This document shows positions 13,045 to 25,100 of a stretch of 64,000 bases of DNA, piece by piece. This stretch comes from Antedon bifida. Its lineage: Eukaryota > Echinodermata > Crinoidea > Comatulida > Antedonidae. Where the stretch lies: NCBI GenBank assembly GCA_963402885.1, contig OY727095.1:3787001-3851000 (forward strand). The letters are read 5' to 3'. A program made the translations under genes and the position numbers. Positions within the stretch are counted from its first letter, which is position 1, and every line of letters begins with the position of its first letter. The notes under the pieces are model-generated. The model worked only from the letters and a program-made list of their open reading frames with translations. It did no database searches and was not told the DNA's origin.

Positions 13045-13290
13045 AATGATTAGTTAGCTCAGTCGTGTTGACAACACGTATGTCGTCGGTTCGATTCCCA
13101 CGCTGGTCGGTGGAATAGAGTTAAAAGTATGCGACCACTGTGTTTGGGGTTCATAGAATTATACCTCCCCCTTTCCACCACACATCTTGAGAAGGCACTG
13201 GCAATGATGTGGTGGAAACGAACCCAAGGCTGCTGCAGGGCCTTATTTCGAAGCTTAGACTAATTCCGCCGCCGGGCTAGGCCATAGGCA
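13045..13290 (+). repeat. tRNA-derived SINE
   Basis: A-box TTAGCTCAGTCG at about 13054 and B-box GGTTCGATTCCC at about 13088, followed by a 170-bp non-tRNA body. There is no 3' acceptor-stem partner, which argues against a real tRNA. It sits within the larger inverted-repeat element. Confidence 0.6.
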
Positions 13291-14965
13291 TATACGAAGT
13301 CGAGTTTTTAAAGTAGAAAACCCCACCTAAAATGTTGAAGTCGCATCTGGATAGTTGAAATTTTAACATTATCATAACTTTATCATAGGTGACTATGTAT
13401 AGTAATAAGTATAAGTAAGTACATTTCTGGGCTCTATTTTCATTGCTCTGCCTCAACTATGGATGGGCTAGTACTGGAGACTTAATATTTAATTTTATAT
13501 TTCATTTAATAGGTGCACTTTCCGGGGACAAGTTCATATATTGTCCTGGTGAGTCTTATATAGTTTGTTTCATTCAAATCATGTAACGCCATTTTTTCGG
13601 GCGGGAACCTACTGTATACAGCTCTTTTTTCGTCGTTGCTCAGCCCCAAGCATGGTGGGGTACTGAAGATTCTTATGCATGTTGTTTGAAAACATAATAG
13701 ATGTCATTTTCGGGTACCTTGTAGCTCTATTTTAAACAGTTTGGTATGTGCGTGCGTTGTTATGCAAATGAGTCTGTGCAGGTGTATTATGGTAAAGATG
13801 GTATGTTAGTCATTCGCGTTCAACACGCCACACTGTTAAATTTTGATGCTGTTAATTATTTACATTAGAAGATTTTTCAAATCATGTAAATAAAAAAAAT
13901 TCCGGGCGGGAAGCTAGCAGTTCCCCTCGTTTAGTTTGCAAAAGTAATCTCGAAAAGAACTCCATGTGGAAAGGAAGCCCACCCAAGAGTACTAAAAATG
14001 AAGGAGCACATGGGCTTCTTTTCGAGGTTTTATGGCAGTCTATTTAATGGAAAATAATGCCATGCAACTTTGTTTCTGATTTTAAAAAAGGTCCACTTGA
14101 CATTTACAATCCTCAAAATATCTCTCTTTCAAAATAAAAGAAAAACAATATTCATTATTTTCCATTTAAAATTTAATAAAGGCATAAATGGCGCTCCGTA
14201 GAGAAGTAGAGAATGCTCCAGTCGTCAGAGTGACGCTCTGAATATACGTACCTATATATCTTGACACAACACAACACATGTGTGTGAAGTTTGTATACAC
14301 AATAATAAGAACGTGCCGAATCACAGGTAGTACAGGAAAACTATGAATTATGGTTGAAAAAATTGCAACAGAATTGGATCACGGGCATTTTAGGTACCGG
14401 GCTTTTTTATAGGGTTATTCCATTCGAAAAAATAGGGGTGCATTGTGTATTAATCGTGGATTGTATTTAACTAACAGTTGACCCAGAACAGACTGGTGAC
14501 GTTTTGAATGTTCCACTTTAGCTACGGGGGAGGTAAGTTAGTGTACAGTGTATTACACAACACACAATTAATTGATACTAACGACAATGTTATTTTTATT
14601 CTCTTCTACAGGTCATTTCACATTTCTTTTACCACAGTTGTTTTGATGTATGGTTAAAGTGAATTATTTATTTAAGTAAATTAATAATAGAACTTAAACT
14701 TAGCTTTGTAAAAAATCAAAAACAATAACAGTTAAAGTATTCAAAATTGTTTTATTCTCAAAATAATTAAGTAAATTTAAATAAGTAAACGTAAAATATA
14801 AATGTTTATTCTCAATCGTTTAACTAACTTTAACAATGTTTTTGTTCCTAAATTCTTCAAATAATTAGAAAAGTAAATTAGAAACTTTAACTTAAAATAA
14901 AAATTTTATTCTGAATCTTTTAACTATTAACAATGTTTTTATTTATTTTTATGCTTAAACTAAAC

Positions 14966-16669
14966 TTAGGCCTGTGGATACATTTCAGCGATATGCGCTA
15001 ATATAGTGTCAAATGCGGTCTCTAAATTCTTGCCGTGTTCCTCTCGCCACATAAATTCGTCCAGGTATTCGCCTAGCCATTCTCGTTTCACTCCTCTCAT
15101 ATTCTTGAATTTAGATTTCGCTTTACACCAGTATGATTCGATGTTTTGGGTGTGTGTCCCATCTACGGGGTTGACGAAGTGGCGGGAGTGGTTGACGGTG
15201 CGGTGACTCTCAATTGTTGGTATTTCCGCAACACGGCGATATGCAGCCCACTGGTCCGAATGAATGATGGTTCCAGGTAGAGTCTTTGCCTCGATGATTG
15301 GTAACAGTGTTGCAGCAGATCTGTCGGGTACAATTTCCATGTGTCCCTTTGCTGGCGTTGTGGTCGTGTCTACTAGTCCAAACACCCAGACTTCTTCGGC
15401 TGGTGCACGGCCTCTACCATTCTGAAAGATAAATAATAAAAACCCATATAAATACACATAGAAAAATTAAATTAAAAAAAGGGAAGCTGTTGGTTAAAAT
15501 CATAGTTAAGGAGCTGGAGAAAAGATATGCCAAAGAGTAAGCATGTCACATAATAATTATGTCAAGTCAATGTTAAAATAAAAAGGAGACATAATAAAAA
15601 TAAATGCAATAGTTACCTTACGAGAGTGGCTGAAGCAGCTCTCATCAATTTGGACAACAACTCCAGGTCCACCAAGAAGAGTCGGCGTGTCGATGAGTTT
15701 TCGAGAGCAGACATCTCGCAGGTACCGAAATTGCTGTATTACCTGTTTCGGCTTTAGTCCTGTGAGTACCGTAGTCTAAAAGAGAAGAGTATAATTTAAT
15801 ACATAAGAATTATTTTAGTAATATTACAGGGGTATAATCACGATTTTTTGTTATGAGCTGTACAAACTGCAGGATAAAACATTGTAATAAAGGACTGTCA
15901 CAAAAATATTTATCATACCAAATTAATCACAAGAGTAGATCGTTTTTGGTAACATTGTAGTGGGCATGATTGAAATGGCAGGAGAGACAAGAGTGTAATT
16001 TAATACATAAGAATGAGTAGATGTTCGTTTTGGTAACATGACAATGGACATAAAATGGCAGGATAGACAAAATAATGAATGGAAGAAATGTTAGTAGCCT
16101 AATTCACCAAAAAAAAAACAGTACGTACTTGCTTTACTGGTATATCAAGTGACCAAAAATACACCAACTGTAGCCATTGATCCATAAGTAATTTCATCCC
16201 AGATAGAAAAGTTCCCTGTCGCAAAGAAACAGTGCGGCGGCATCTATGGCATCGCCAGGTCAAGCCATCAGAACCTATAAAAAATTGTTTGAATTAGTAA
16301 TTTTTTAATATAAATAGATCAACAACATATATTTAAAATATTACAATATACCGTATGACATGCTCGGTAGCAAGTAAAATAACAAACATTGATCCTTTTA
16401 CTAACATTTAAAGTGCTACTTCTTAAACAACCTACTTATTAAATAGCAAAGTATCAAAATATCATCACAATTCCATAATTATAGCCGCATGGTAAAAAAG
16501 TGTGTAATATTGAAAAAACGAGAATAAACTTACGAGCACGAGTTGATATGTACATAGGTGTCACACAATGTACACAGTCTTTATCTCTCGGAAAGAGTCC
16601 TCTTCTCTGGAAAAATTCAAGGTAGTCATCTCGGCTATTGAAACGATGGTTTCCAATCGCTGGCAGCAT
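14966..16669 (-). CDS. Merlin-family transposase (ISXO2-like DDE), four exons, 298 aa
   Basis: Cut-and-paste transposase. Minus-strand exons 16669-16534, 16274-16129, 15775-15617, 15421-14966 join at GT/AG sites with consistent phases into 299 codons including TAA. N-terminus: a CVHC pair then WRCHRCRR, a zinc-ribbon-like CxxC pair typical of IS1595/ISXO2 proteins, followed by VSLRQGTFLSG. Catalytic core: first Asp in QIDES (exon 3), EVWVFGLVDT, second Asp in HSDQWAAYRR, and HTQNIESYW around the third position, where the last acidic residue is expected. No frameshift or stop was seen. The start is the first ATG of the frame; length fits the family. Unrelated to the host genes. Confidence 0.88.
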
Positions 16670-17225
16670 GATAGTAAGTAATTTGTAGATTTCGATGTAA
16701 AGTTCGCAAGATAAATTAGGAAAATGGTGAATACTCTGAAAACTAACTCCATTTTATACTATTTTGCAGTCACCAACAAATGCTAAGTTCGTTTTCATAC
16801 TCTTATTTTATCGGCGTGCGCAAACAACTTGGTAAATCGTACATTCTTTCGCGCAAAACAAAGCGTTTGATGCGGCGCGCTCAAAGTAACAACACCTATT
16901 GTTTCGTCCCACCAAAGGTGATATTTTTGCGGTGCCCACAAAAGCAACACATAAAACAATATAATTTTTAATAGATATCAGTTTCCATCTCAATTTTTAT
17001 ATGGATATAGAAAATACAATATTACATAGAATGTACAAGAAATTGTTTTCAAAAACACACATGTTATGTGTTGGAAAAATGTGTATAACAAACTAACGTA
17101 AAAACTTATAATTATAAGCAATCTAGTATTGGAGGCGTAAAGGTTTGTTTATTATTCGATTAATTTTTACTTGTGTTATGTTCATCTCTACATTTTTGTT
17201 AACCAGGAATATCTGGTCTCTTTAA

Positions 17226-17470
17226 CCAGTTTATTGTCATCACTGATTGACCAGGATATCTGGTCTCTTTAACCAGTTTATTGTCATCACTGATTGACCA
17301 GGATATCTGGTCAAGTGATACCAGTTTATTGTCATCACTGATTGACCAGGATATCTGGTCAAGTGATACCAGTTTATTGTCATCACTGATTGACCAGGAT
17401 ATCTGGTCAAGTGATACCAGTTTATTGTCATCACTGATTGACCAGGATATCTGGTCAAGTGATACCAGGA
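17226..17470. repeat. Minisatellite, 47-48 bp period, five units plus a partial
   Basis: Units beginning CCAGTTTATTGTCATCACTG start at 17226, 17273, 17321, 17369 and 17417, with a truncated sixth at 17465. Each unit contains GACCAGGATATCTGGTC, a perfect palindrome centred on GATATC. The 48-bp unit is a multiple of three, so both strands are spuriously open. Lies between the transposase gene and the right terminal repeat of the Merlin element. Confidence 0.95.
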
Positions 17471-19216
17471 TTTATTGTCATAATTAATTAATACGTTTCT
17501 GGTCGAATTTGATCAGGTTGTTTTTAAAGTGCAGTCTAGGCCCAACAAATATTTGTCTCCTTGTCGGTTTTTTATAGTGATATAAACATCACCTAAGTTG
17601 ATAAGCCATACAGTAGCATTATTATATTGTAACACAGGCAAAATGAGAATTCCGTAGTCCCATAATCTTACCTAAAATAAAGTTACATTTACTTGTTCTT
17701 GTTTTCTTCAAGTCGTCGTCATTGATGATTCCTTTGACAATGAGTGAGAGAGACCAGCAATATATGATTCAACATAATTATGTTTATTTATTACACTTGT
17801 ATATTTATTTATTTTCATTTTACTTTTTAATAATATTGAATAATTACACAAGGTAACAAAAACCAATACGATTTATAGATTATTGTCGAGAAGGACTTCA
17901 GTGTAAATATAGATAAAAACGTGTAAAGAACTTCGGGGAACGGTGTAGTATATATATATTTTAATTATTTTTAGGAATTTGTACATAGAAGACTCTAAAT
18001 CTTATAAAATTATAGGATCTATGTACACATTGCTAAAAAAAAGTATAGGGCGTTGATTCATGACTCATTGGCTAGATAATGGACAAAGCTTTCTATTTAC
18101 GTCTCCATTGTTGTTACGCACCTATAGTATACGGCTTCCATTGTTTTCATTGGGACTGCCTGGCCAAGTCTCTAGCATCGTGTTACATAGGCCTAATATA
18201 ACATAGTTAAAATTAAATATAAACAAAATAATATATGGATTACGTACTTGAAATAACATATTATTTATTGGTTCTTATATTTTTTCTAAGTCGCACACGC
18301 ATTACATAGGCTTAATATAACAGTTAAAATTAGTAAACAAAATAATATATGGAGGTTGATACTTGAAATAACGTATTTATATTGCTTCTTATATTCTTTC
18401 TATAGTTTGATTCTACAATAGCCTCAAGTTACAACTCTGCAATGAAATATTAAATACATTGTAAATGTATACATAAAATGACTGTACAAAAACACAATAT
18501 AATTAAAATGTTCAAATATATATTTGCACATAAAAAGTGTAGGCCTAAAAAAATACACTGTACACTAATTTATCTCCCCCGTAGCTAAAGTGGAACATTC
18601 GAAACGTCACCAGTCTGTTCTGGGTCAACTGTTAGTTAAATACAATCCACGATTTAATACACAATGCACCCCTATTTTTTCGAATGGAATAACCCTATAA
18701 AAAAGCCCGGTACCTAAAATGCCCGTGATCCACAGAATTTATTTCACCACAATGCATTTCTATAAGGTCCCTATATGAACATATTAAAAGTCTAGAAAAA
18801 TCCAGGTAGGGGAAATAGGTTTTTTTAAACAAAATGGCCGCCAATGTCGAAAATGCCTAAAAAAGGACAAAAAAAACATAAATAGTAGATCTAATTACCT
18901 AATTTACAGCGGTTTTTACAATGATTTTTATATTTCTTTACAGTTTCGAAGATCTGAACTACAATATACACATTATTTTAAGTGTTGTTAATTAGAAAAT
19001 GGCCGCAAAACAAATGTTTAAGTATCTAGATATATCCCTATTGTTATAATATATAAAACGCAGTCCTTCCTATGCTTAATGCATAGTATTACGGTGTTTA
19101 ATAATAAGTCAGTTCATTTACATTTGTACTGTTATAACAATATATTACAACATTGGTGGTGCCAGTGGGGAGGGGTATAGGGATGGGAGATCATATGGGA
19201 AGGGTGAGGGAGTCTG

Positions 19217-19241
19217 TCCGCCTCCCCCCCCCCCCCCCCCC
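19217..19241. repeat. Poly-C tract
   Basis: A run of about 20 cytosines in CCTCCCC...CCTCCGC, inside the fold-back element. It creates a spurious poly-glycine/proline frame. Its length in the assembly is probably unreliable. Confidence 0.9.
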
Positions 19242-20299
19242 CTCCGCAATTGGCTATATTCGGGAGTATATGTAGACAATATGATGATATTTCCTAATAT
19301 AAAACAATACCCCATTGAGTGCTGTTTCAAGGATTTTCATTTTTAAAAGTGACTAAAACTACCCTTTACCGGTAGAATATTGTCGGAACTTCTTGGTGCA
19401 CTCCCATTGATGGCCCAGCCAATAAGACATCATTTTGAATAACCTACACCACCGCACCCCTTTCCCCGCCCCCATCGGACATCATTTTGAATTTATTTCG
19501 TTGAATGTACGCCCCGCCACATGCATATTATACATAATATTGTGTTTTAACACATCTCTATTTGTAATAGAATTCACTGAATGACATGATGGTGTTGTAT
19601 TTGTTCATATCTAAAGGGTGTATTTATTTGATTATACATGTTACCACATTACACCCACAAAAATAAACGCCTCTCCGAATAAACTCCTCACGACGATTAC
19701 ATGCCCCCACTACCCTCCTTAAAAATCAACCACCAAGGGCATTTATTCAAATAAATGCGGTAATTTCACTTTCATCTTGTCAGTATCTCATCCTCCGTCT
19801 ATTGGTGGGGAATTGAGCATGTGCTGACGCCGTGGCATTCTTAAAAAATAGTGGAGCAGCAGTCCAAACCATATTTTTTGCAACTGCAATTCATTTTACT
19901 ACAACCTTATTTACAGGTACATCTAATCAACTTTAATAGTTTCTCTGGTGCTGGTAGTAAATTTGTCATCAATACTTTCCATCCCTAGTCTGTGGGTTGA
20001 AGAGTATTTCCTATCCACTGCTATACCTGGTAATAAAGACTCTGGTAATGAAATTTTGCAGCAAGGGAATAGATTTGCTTTTTGCAACTTTCTCAAAGAA
20101 AAGTAGGCTGTCTAAAGTCTCCATTGACTTCCCTCCATATATAGCTACCAATGCCAAATTCCTGATGCAATGTTTTCTTTTTTTTTGGAAACTGTTTGGT
20201 TTACAGAATTTGACATACAACTCCAACTGTGATGTGATTATTTTTAAGACCAACACCTTTTCCTAAACCAAATTTACTTACGGCCCATAATTATAGCCA

Positions 20300-20580
20300 T
20301 TAAATACAAGAGTTTACTTTGCCTTCACATAATGTAACAAACATACATGGTACATAATAAATGTCTTGAAATGTTGCTGTTTCGGGCCAAGAGGTTTGAT
20401 GTAGCAGTGCTCCTCCATTGATAACATACAGTGGGCAGTGAGGATGAAGGTTTCTGAGTAGTCTAGCAGTATGTATGGAGTCAATGGAGTAACAGAGGGC
20501 TGCAGAAAAGTACAAGGTTCTTTTTCAACAAATGATGCATTGTGTATGACTGTCTCACATAGCCATCAATGATGAAATAG
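20300..20580 (-). pseudogene. Degenerate transposon-protein fragment
   Basis: In the spacer between the inverted halves, minus strand, a broken frame reads YVINGGALLHQTSW, then TFQDI, and nearby on the same strand FIIDGYVRQSY. This order resembles a DGG.LLH / FDGY pattern I associate with uncharacterised proteins of repetitive animal elements. Stops and frame changes rule out function. The family name is not known to me. Confidence 0.3.
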
Positions 20581-21599
20581 TATATGTGAGGGAATGTGCA
20601 CTGCTTCTCTATTGATGAATATGGTTGATTTTGACCCATGTGTAATAATATGTTCTTTCCTCTTAAATTAATATTCTGTCACGGTTGCTTCATTCATTGA
20701 TTTAATACCGTATGTTCTCGATGGGGGAGCACTGTGAGCCCGGGCAGTAGTATGCTTACAAACTCTGTAAAACCAAACGTCTCCAAAAAAAAGAAACCAT
20801 CGCATCAGAGGAATTGGCATTGGTAGCGCTATGGAGGAATACGTTCTGGGAGAAAGTAGCAAAAAGCAAAACAGCACTTGAAATAAAGTCTATTCCCCCC
20901 AACAACAAATGCTGCAAAGTGTTATTCCCTGCATGTATATTACCATGGTACAGCAGTGGATAGAAAATACTCTTCAACCCACAGACTGGGGGATGGAAAG
21001 TTACAAATGGCGTGATGTGTCCATTGATGACAAATTTACCATCAGTTACCACTGTTTGTGACGAATACCACGGCATCAGCACATGCTTAATTCCTACCTA
21101 TAGACAGAGGATGATAACTGGACAATGAAAATGAATGGATTAATAGATTGTAAGATTGTATAATTCTAATGTAAATGAACTGTTTTGTTTAGACACCGTA
21201 GTCCTGCATTATAATGCATAGGACTACATTGTCTATTATTATAACCATGGTGATATCTTGATACTTAAATGTGTGTTTTTGCTGCTAAATAGCACTTAAA
21301 TTAATATGTATATTGCAGTTTAAATGTTTGACACTAAAGAAATATAAAAAGCATTATAAAAACTGCTATCAAGTGGTAATTAGATATACAATATATGTTT
21401 TTTGTTCATTTTTAGACATTTTTCACCATTGGCGGCCATTTTGTTTAAAAAAACATATTTCCCCTACCTGGATTTTTCTAGACTTTTAATATGTTCATAT
21501 AGGGACCTTATAGAAATGCATTGTGGTGAAAAAAATTCTGTTGCAATTTTTTCAACCTTTTACTGATTCTGAGCATATCTTTCCTGTACTAAGGTGCAT

Positions 21600-21860
21600 T
21601 TTAGCTATATAACCCTTACTAGTAGGCCTAGGCCACACCTAGTAGAGAATCTACTATATTCTAACTAATTGTGTAATAATATAATAGGTCTACGGAATAG
21701 GCTGTATAGGCTAGGCCTACCACTAACTAGTAAGTTCGGACTTGCGCTAGCTAGTGAGAGAGGCTTGCCTAGCTAGTCAAGTAAGCCTACTAGCTAGGCC
21801 TAGGCTAGGCCAAGTTTGTAGGCTAGGCCTACTATACTAGCTAGATCAGGCCATATATAT
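21600..21860. repeat. CTAG/AGGCCT-rich low-complexity block
   Basis: About 260 bp very dense in GCTAGGCCTA, CTAGTAGG, CTAGCTAG and related self-complementary words, between the fold-back element and SPOUT1. Nothing codes here. The rest of the gap to 22120 shows no clear feature and must include the SPOUT1 promoter. Confidence 0.7.
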
Positions 21861-22120
21861 ATTTTGACTCCTTAAAATAAATTTAGAGGATGGCAGGTTC
21901 AGTTAACAGATGAAATCGGTCGCATTTTATTTTTGTCACAAAAGATGTTGGTTGATAAGATCAATTTTTACTATTTTGTATTTATTTTATAATTACATTG
22001 TCATCGGATCCCATTGTCATCTACCTGGTTAGAAAATTGCTTTTGTGCGGCATCTATGGCGAATAAAACAATCACCCTTTTTTTGTGTTGATACAGAAGT
22101 GATACAATCCACATTGCAAA

Positions 22121-25100
22121 ATGGAAAAGAAGACAAAATTAACTGTATGTATTATAAAATATAAAGTATTGTTTTGTTATTAAAAATATATGTTAACTAA
22201 TAATATATTGTACAGTTATTCTAACTTGATTTTAAGCTGATAGTTTCTCAGACACCCTATATCTAAATGAACCATAACAAGTTCTGGGATCATTTGTCAT
22301 AACAAGCTATTTTTATTATTTTGTATTAATTTATAGGGAAAAGAATGGACGGAAATAAAACGAAAAAGTAAGTCATACTGGATAAAGATATAATGAAAGC
22401 AACAGTAATACAATATTTTATATGATCCCATTTGAAGAAATTGCGGCTGGGGTTCTATAATTTCTAAAATTTTAATTTTTTTGTTGGTCTCAACCAAAGA
22501 TTGTAACGGCGCAAGATCGATAACTGATGCCAAGCTTCTATCTTATAACACTACGTGCCATGTAATTCCATGACACCAATCGGGCGGACAAACTACCCTG
22601 ATGAACATAGGTTGTAGCACCTTCTTTCGATTTAAAATCTAAATGGTTTAAATTTTGCGGTCCGCCTCAAAGTTCCTGTGCTTAACCATCTCGAGGGTTG
22701 GTTCATGGAAAGGGGAAGAAATTATGTAAAAAAAGTAAAATAAAAGTTTCTTTCGAATCTGGACACTTTCTGATTAGTTCTGTGTGTTTACATTGACTTG
22801 CTTGGTTAGACAACTTCGTACGATATTGCCTTGACAACGACATATTCCAGTCCAAATTTGTCGGCCGGAATGGCAACCATGGGATTGCGATATCTCTCGC
22901 AGCTATCTTGCACCACGTAGCTGCATTATACAATCTTTGGTCTTAACATTATTTTGTTGATGTATAGATTAATTGGAAAAGACATCACATTTTGGAGAAT
23001 GCCAAGCTAGGCACCTAAAGATGAGTCAAATATAAAGTAGCAAAGTCGGTTATTGGTCATTACAAAATCGGGGGTGTGGAGCAAGTTAAACCAGGCTTAT
23101 TTTTAACCATGCTTCCTTTTGAAAACACATAGTGGAAAACTTAATTTACTAGTGTTTAATATTCACCGTGGAAACTGTTAAACAATTAATTATTATTAAT
23201 TATTAATTTCTAGAAAAACTACTGAAAAAGAAACGTTTAGAAGAAAAACTTGCAAAGAAGATAAAACGTGACCAAGAAGCAGAAAGGAAAGTTTCTCAAG
23301 AAGAAGTAAAAGAACAAATTAAAACAAGTATATATATATTTTAAGTTCTGTTAGTTTATTATTGGACCACCCATTATTGTTTAGGAATATAGATGTGGTA
23401 TGTTACCACTCTTGTGCTTGCACAAACTTGTTGTTTGGACTCTTAATATGCAAGCAATATACTGTTCTACTGTACTATAACAGTAATATATCCTTTTTTA
23501 TATTTAGACAGGATAAAAAATATCAGGTATAGATATTGCACCTGTTTTACATATGGTCCTGTTTTTTTAGCAATAGATTAAAAACATTCATAAAAAATAT
23601 TAAAAAAACTTACAATAAAACTTTAAAATCACAATACAAAGACAGACAATATTTACAATGTTAAAAAGGAGTGAAAAATAAAAGAGAAATATAAAAGGAA
23701 TTGTTCAGAACATGTTTACAAATTTGATACTTACACAACATAGTTTACCATTAATTCAGTAGCGTAGCGTAAGGAGGAAAAGGCCCCTGGTTTAGCACTA
23801 ACTCTGGGTAGTTATATTGGGGTGTGCTCATGCTCTGAGCCCCTTATGCTCTGAACCCCTTATGCTCTGATGCCCCTGAGGTTAGCTAGAGAACGCTCAT
23901 AGCCTTTAGGCCACTGTATTAATCATGCAGGAAACATTCTGTGATTGTACTTTATCATTTGTTACAGATGACGATTACACTGTGAGCATTGCTGTACCGG
24001 GATCTATTCTTGCTAATGCTCAGTCTCCTGAGCTGAGAACATACTTAGCTGGACAGGTAAGTTATTTACTGTCTTGGCTACAACCTCATTATATACAGGA
24101 TTACTGTACTGTAGTAACATTTACAATATGTTTTTTAAAAATTTAATTTAAACAGAATCTATTCATAGAATGATTTTATTATATGGTTTTTTTCTTTTAT
24201 AGATTGCTCGAGCCATGGTGGTGTTTAACGTAGATGAAGTTATTGTTTTTGATGAAAGTGGTCAAAGCCTAAAGTATGTGGTTATATAATTTAAGTAAAA
24301 TACATTAAACACATGATGCATGAACACAATTATATAGAGAGATTTTGATTTACTTTTCACCAAATTAATGTTTTTGTATATTTTAGTGATGAAGAGTCAT
24401 TTAAAGGAATTACAAGCAAAGGAAATCCAAACATTCAATTAGCAAGAATCTTACAATATTTAGAATGTCCCCAGTAAGTACAACTAAACAAGTACAATCT
24501 AACAACAGGACACTGAGCTCGCCTTGCCAAGATAGGAAATCGTACTGGCTGCGACAAATTCCCACAGTACTGTACAATGTACATATTCTCCATGGTGTGC
24601 CGTGTCTGTTAAAGGGCGTGGAACTGATCTTGTCGCAGCCACAGCATAAACACTTTGATCCTGTTGTTAGATGTCCTTGGTGTAACTTGACTTGGGAGCG
24701 ATTTTTCTTCCGTACTGGAGTTCTTCTATTGGATGCACTTGGTGTGATCATAATACTCTTGACTTTACTCAATACAAAAAAAAGGTGGAGGAGAAAACTC
24801 AATAAAGCATAATATACACTGATTGGTGAATCCTACCATAATTATATATTTATTTAAACCAGATTTGTTTATGTTTTACTTAGATATCTGCGAAAGAGTT
24901 TTTTCCCTAAACATGTGGATCTTCAGTATGCAGGTACTTTTGTATTATTTTCATTTGTTCTTTCAAAATGATAATTAAACTTTTTCATCATTGTTGTTAC
25001 TGACATTGTTTTTGCTTTATACTTTTTATATTTCTCTTTTAGGCCTATTAAACCCGCTAGACTGTCCACATCATTTACGAATGCAAGAATGGTGTAAATA

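Larger units (their letters stand above)
11880..13985. repeat. Three diverged direct copies of a TTATGCAAATGAGT block
   Basis: Copies at about 11900-12020, 12470-12725 and 13732-13985. Each has TGCGTTTGTTATGCAAATGAG or close variants, a GTGTGTGCAGGTGT-like stretch, TTCGCG(A/G)T(C/G)AACAC, and (last two) GGGCGGGAA/GGGCGGAAA followed by CAAAAGTAATCT and CCATGTGGAAA. They lie inside the 10.92-14.29 kb element and show serial duplication of its interior. Confidence 0.75.
10919..14290. mobile_element. Large non-autonomous element bounded by roughly 110-bp inverted repeats
   Basis: Sequence at 10919-11030 (TATTCAGAGCGTC, then TACGGAGCGCCATTTATGCC) recurs inverted at 14165-14290 (GGCATAAATGGCGCTCCGTA, then GACGCTCTGAATA). 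The roughly 3.15 kb between has no transposase frame. It holds a 97-bp satellite, three diverged copies of a block around TTATGCAAATGAGT, two tRNA-like SINE heads and a repeated CATCTGGATAGTTGAAAT segment. Most likely a non-autonomous DNA transposon that accumulated internal duplications. Exact ends and target duplication are not certain. Confidence 0.65.
14376..18731 (-). mobile_element. Merlin (IS1016/ISXO2-like) DNA transposon, apparently complete
   Basis: Terminal inverted repeats of about 179 bp (14376-14554 and 18553-18731), starting GGATCACGGGCATTTTAGG and ending with the exact complement; the arms differ at only a few positions. The element is flanked by a perfect 8-bp direct duplication ACAGAATT (14368-14375 and 18732-18739). 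Merlin elements are known to make 8-9 bp duplications. Inside is a four-exon transposase on the minus strand and a 48-bp minisatellite. Low arm divergence and an unbroken transposase suggest recent insertion. It interrupts the terminal repeat of another element, which reads continuously once this one is removed. Confidence 0.9.
14328..21590. mobile_element. Fold-back element interrupted by the Merlin transposon
   Basis: Removing 14376-18731 plus one ACAGAATT joins GGTTGAAAAAATTGCAACAG to TTTCACCACAATGCATTTC. The reverse complement of 21420-21565 matches this joined arm almost perfectly, including GGTCCCTATATGAACATAT and CCAGGTAGGGGAAATA. A looser match extends outward to TAGTACAGG (14328) and CCTGTACTA (about 21583-21591). 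A second, more diverged inverted pair lies inside: GTCTGTGGGTTGAAGAGTAT near 19990 with ATACTCTTCAACCCACAGAC near 20970, and GAGCATGTGCTGACGCCGTGG near 19815 with its complement near 21070. So nearly the whole element folds on itself. No intact transposase. Confidence 0.8.

Noticed and set aside
13051-13110. tRNA gene with TTAGCTCAGT and GGTTCGATTCCC
   Set aside because: No acceptor-stem closure and a SINE tail follows.
17226-17470. Regular 48-bp repeats resembling a CRISPR array
   Set aside because: The whole unit repeats without unique spacers, and this is animal DNA.
17240-17487. Open frames of about 70 codons on both strands encoding repeated peptides
   Set aside because: Both arise from the 48-bp minisatellite, whose period is a multiple of three; no start context or conservation.
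19145-19330. Glycine/proline-rich minus-strand frame
   Set aside because: Generated by the poly-C tract.
22703-22933. 76-codon minus-strand open frame in SPOUT1 intron 2
   Set aside because: No recognisable domain, no splice partners, and the ordinary length range for chance frames.
24465-24812. 115-codon frame in SPOUT1 intron 6
   Set aside because: Lies over a dispersed repeat also found at 47.1 kb, and the SPOUT1 splice donor at 24474 removes it.
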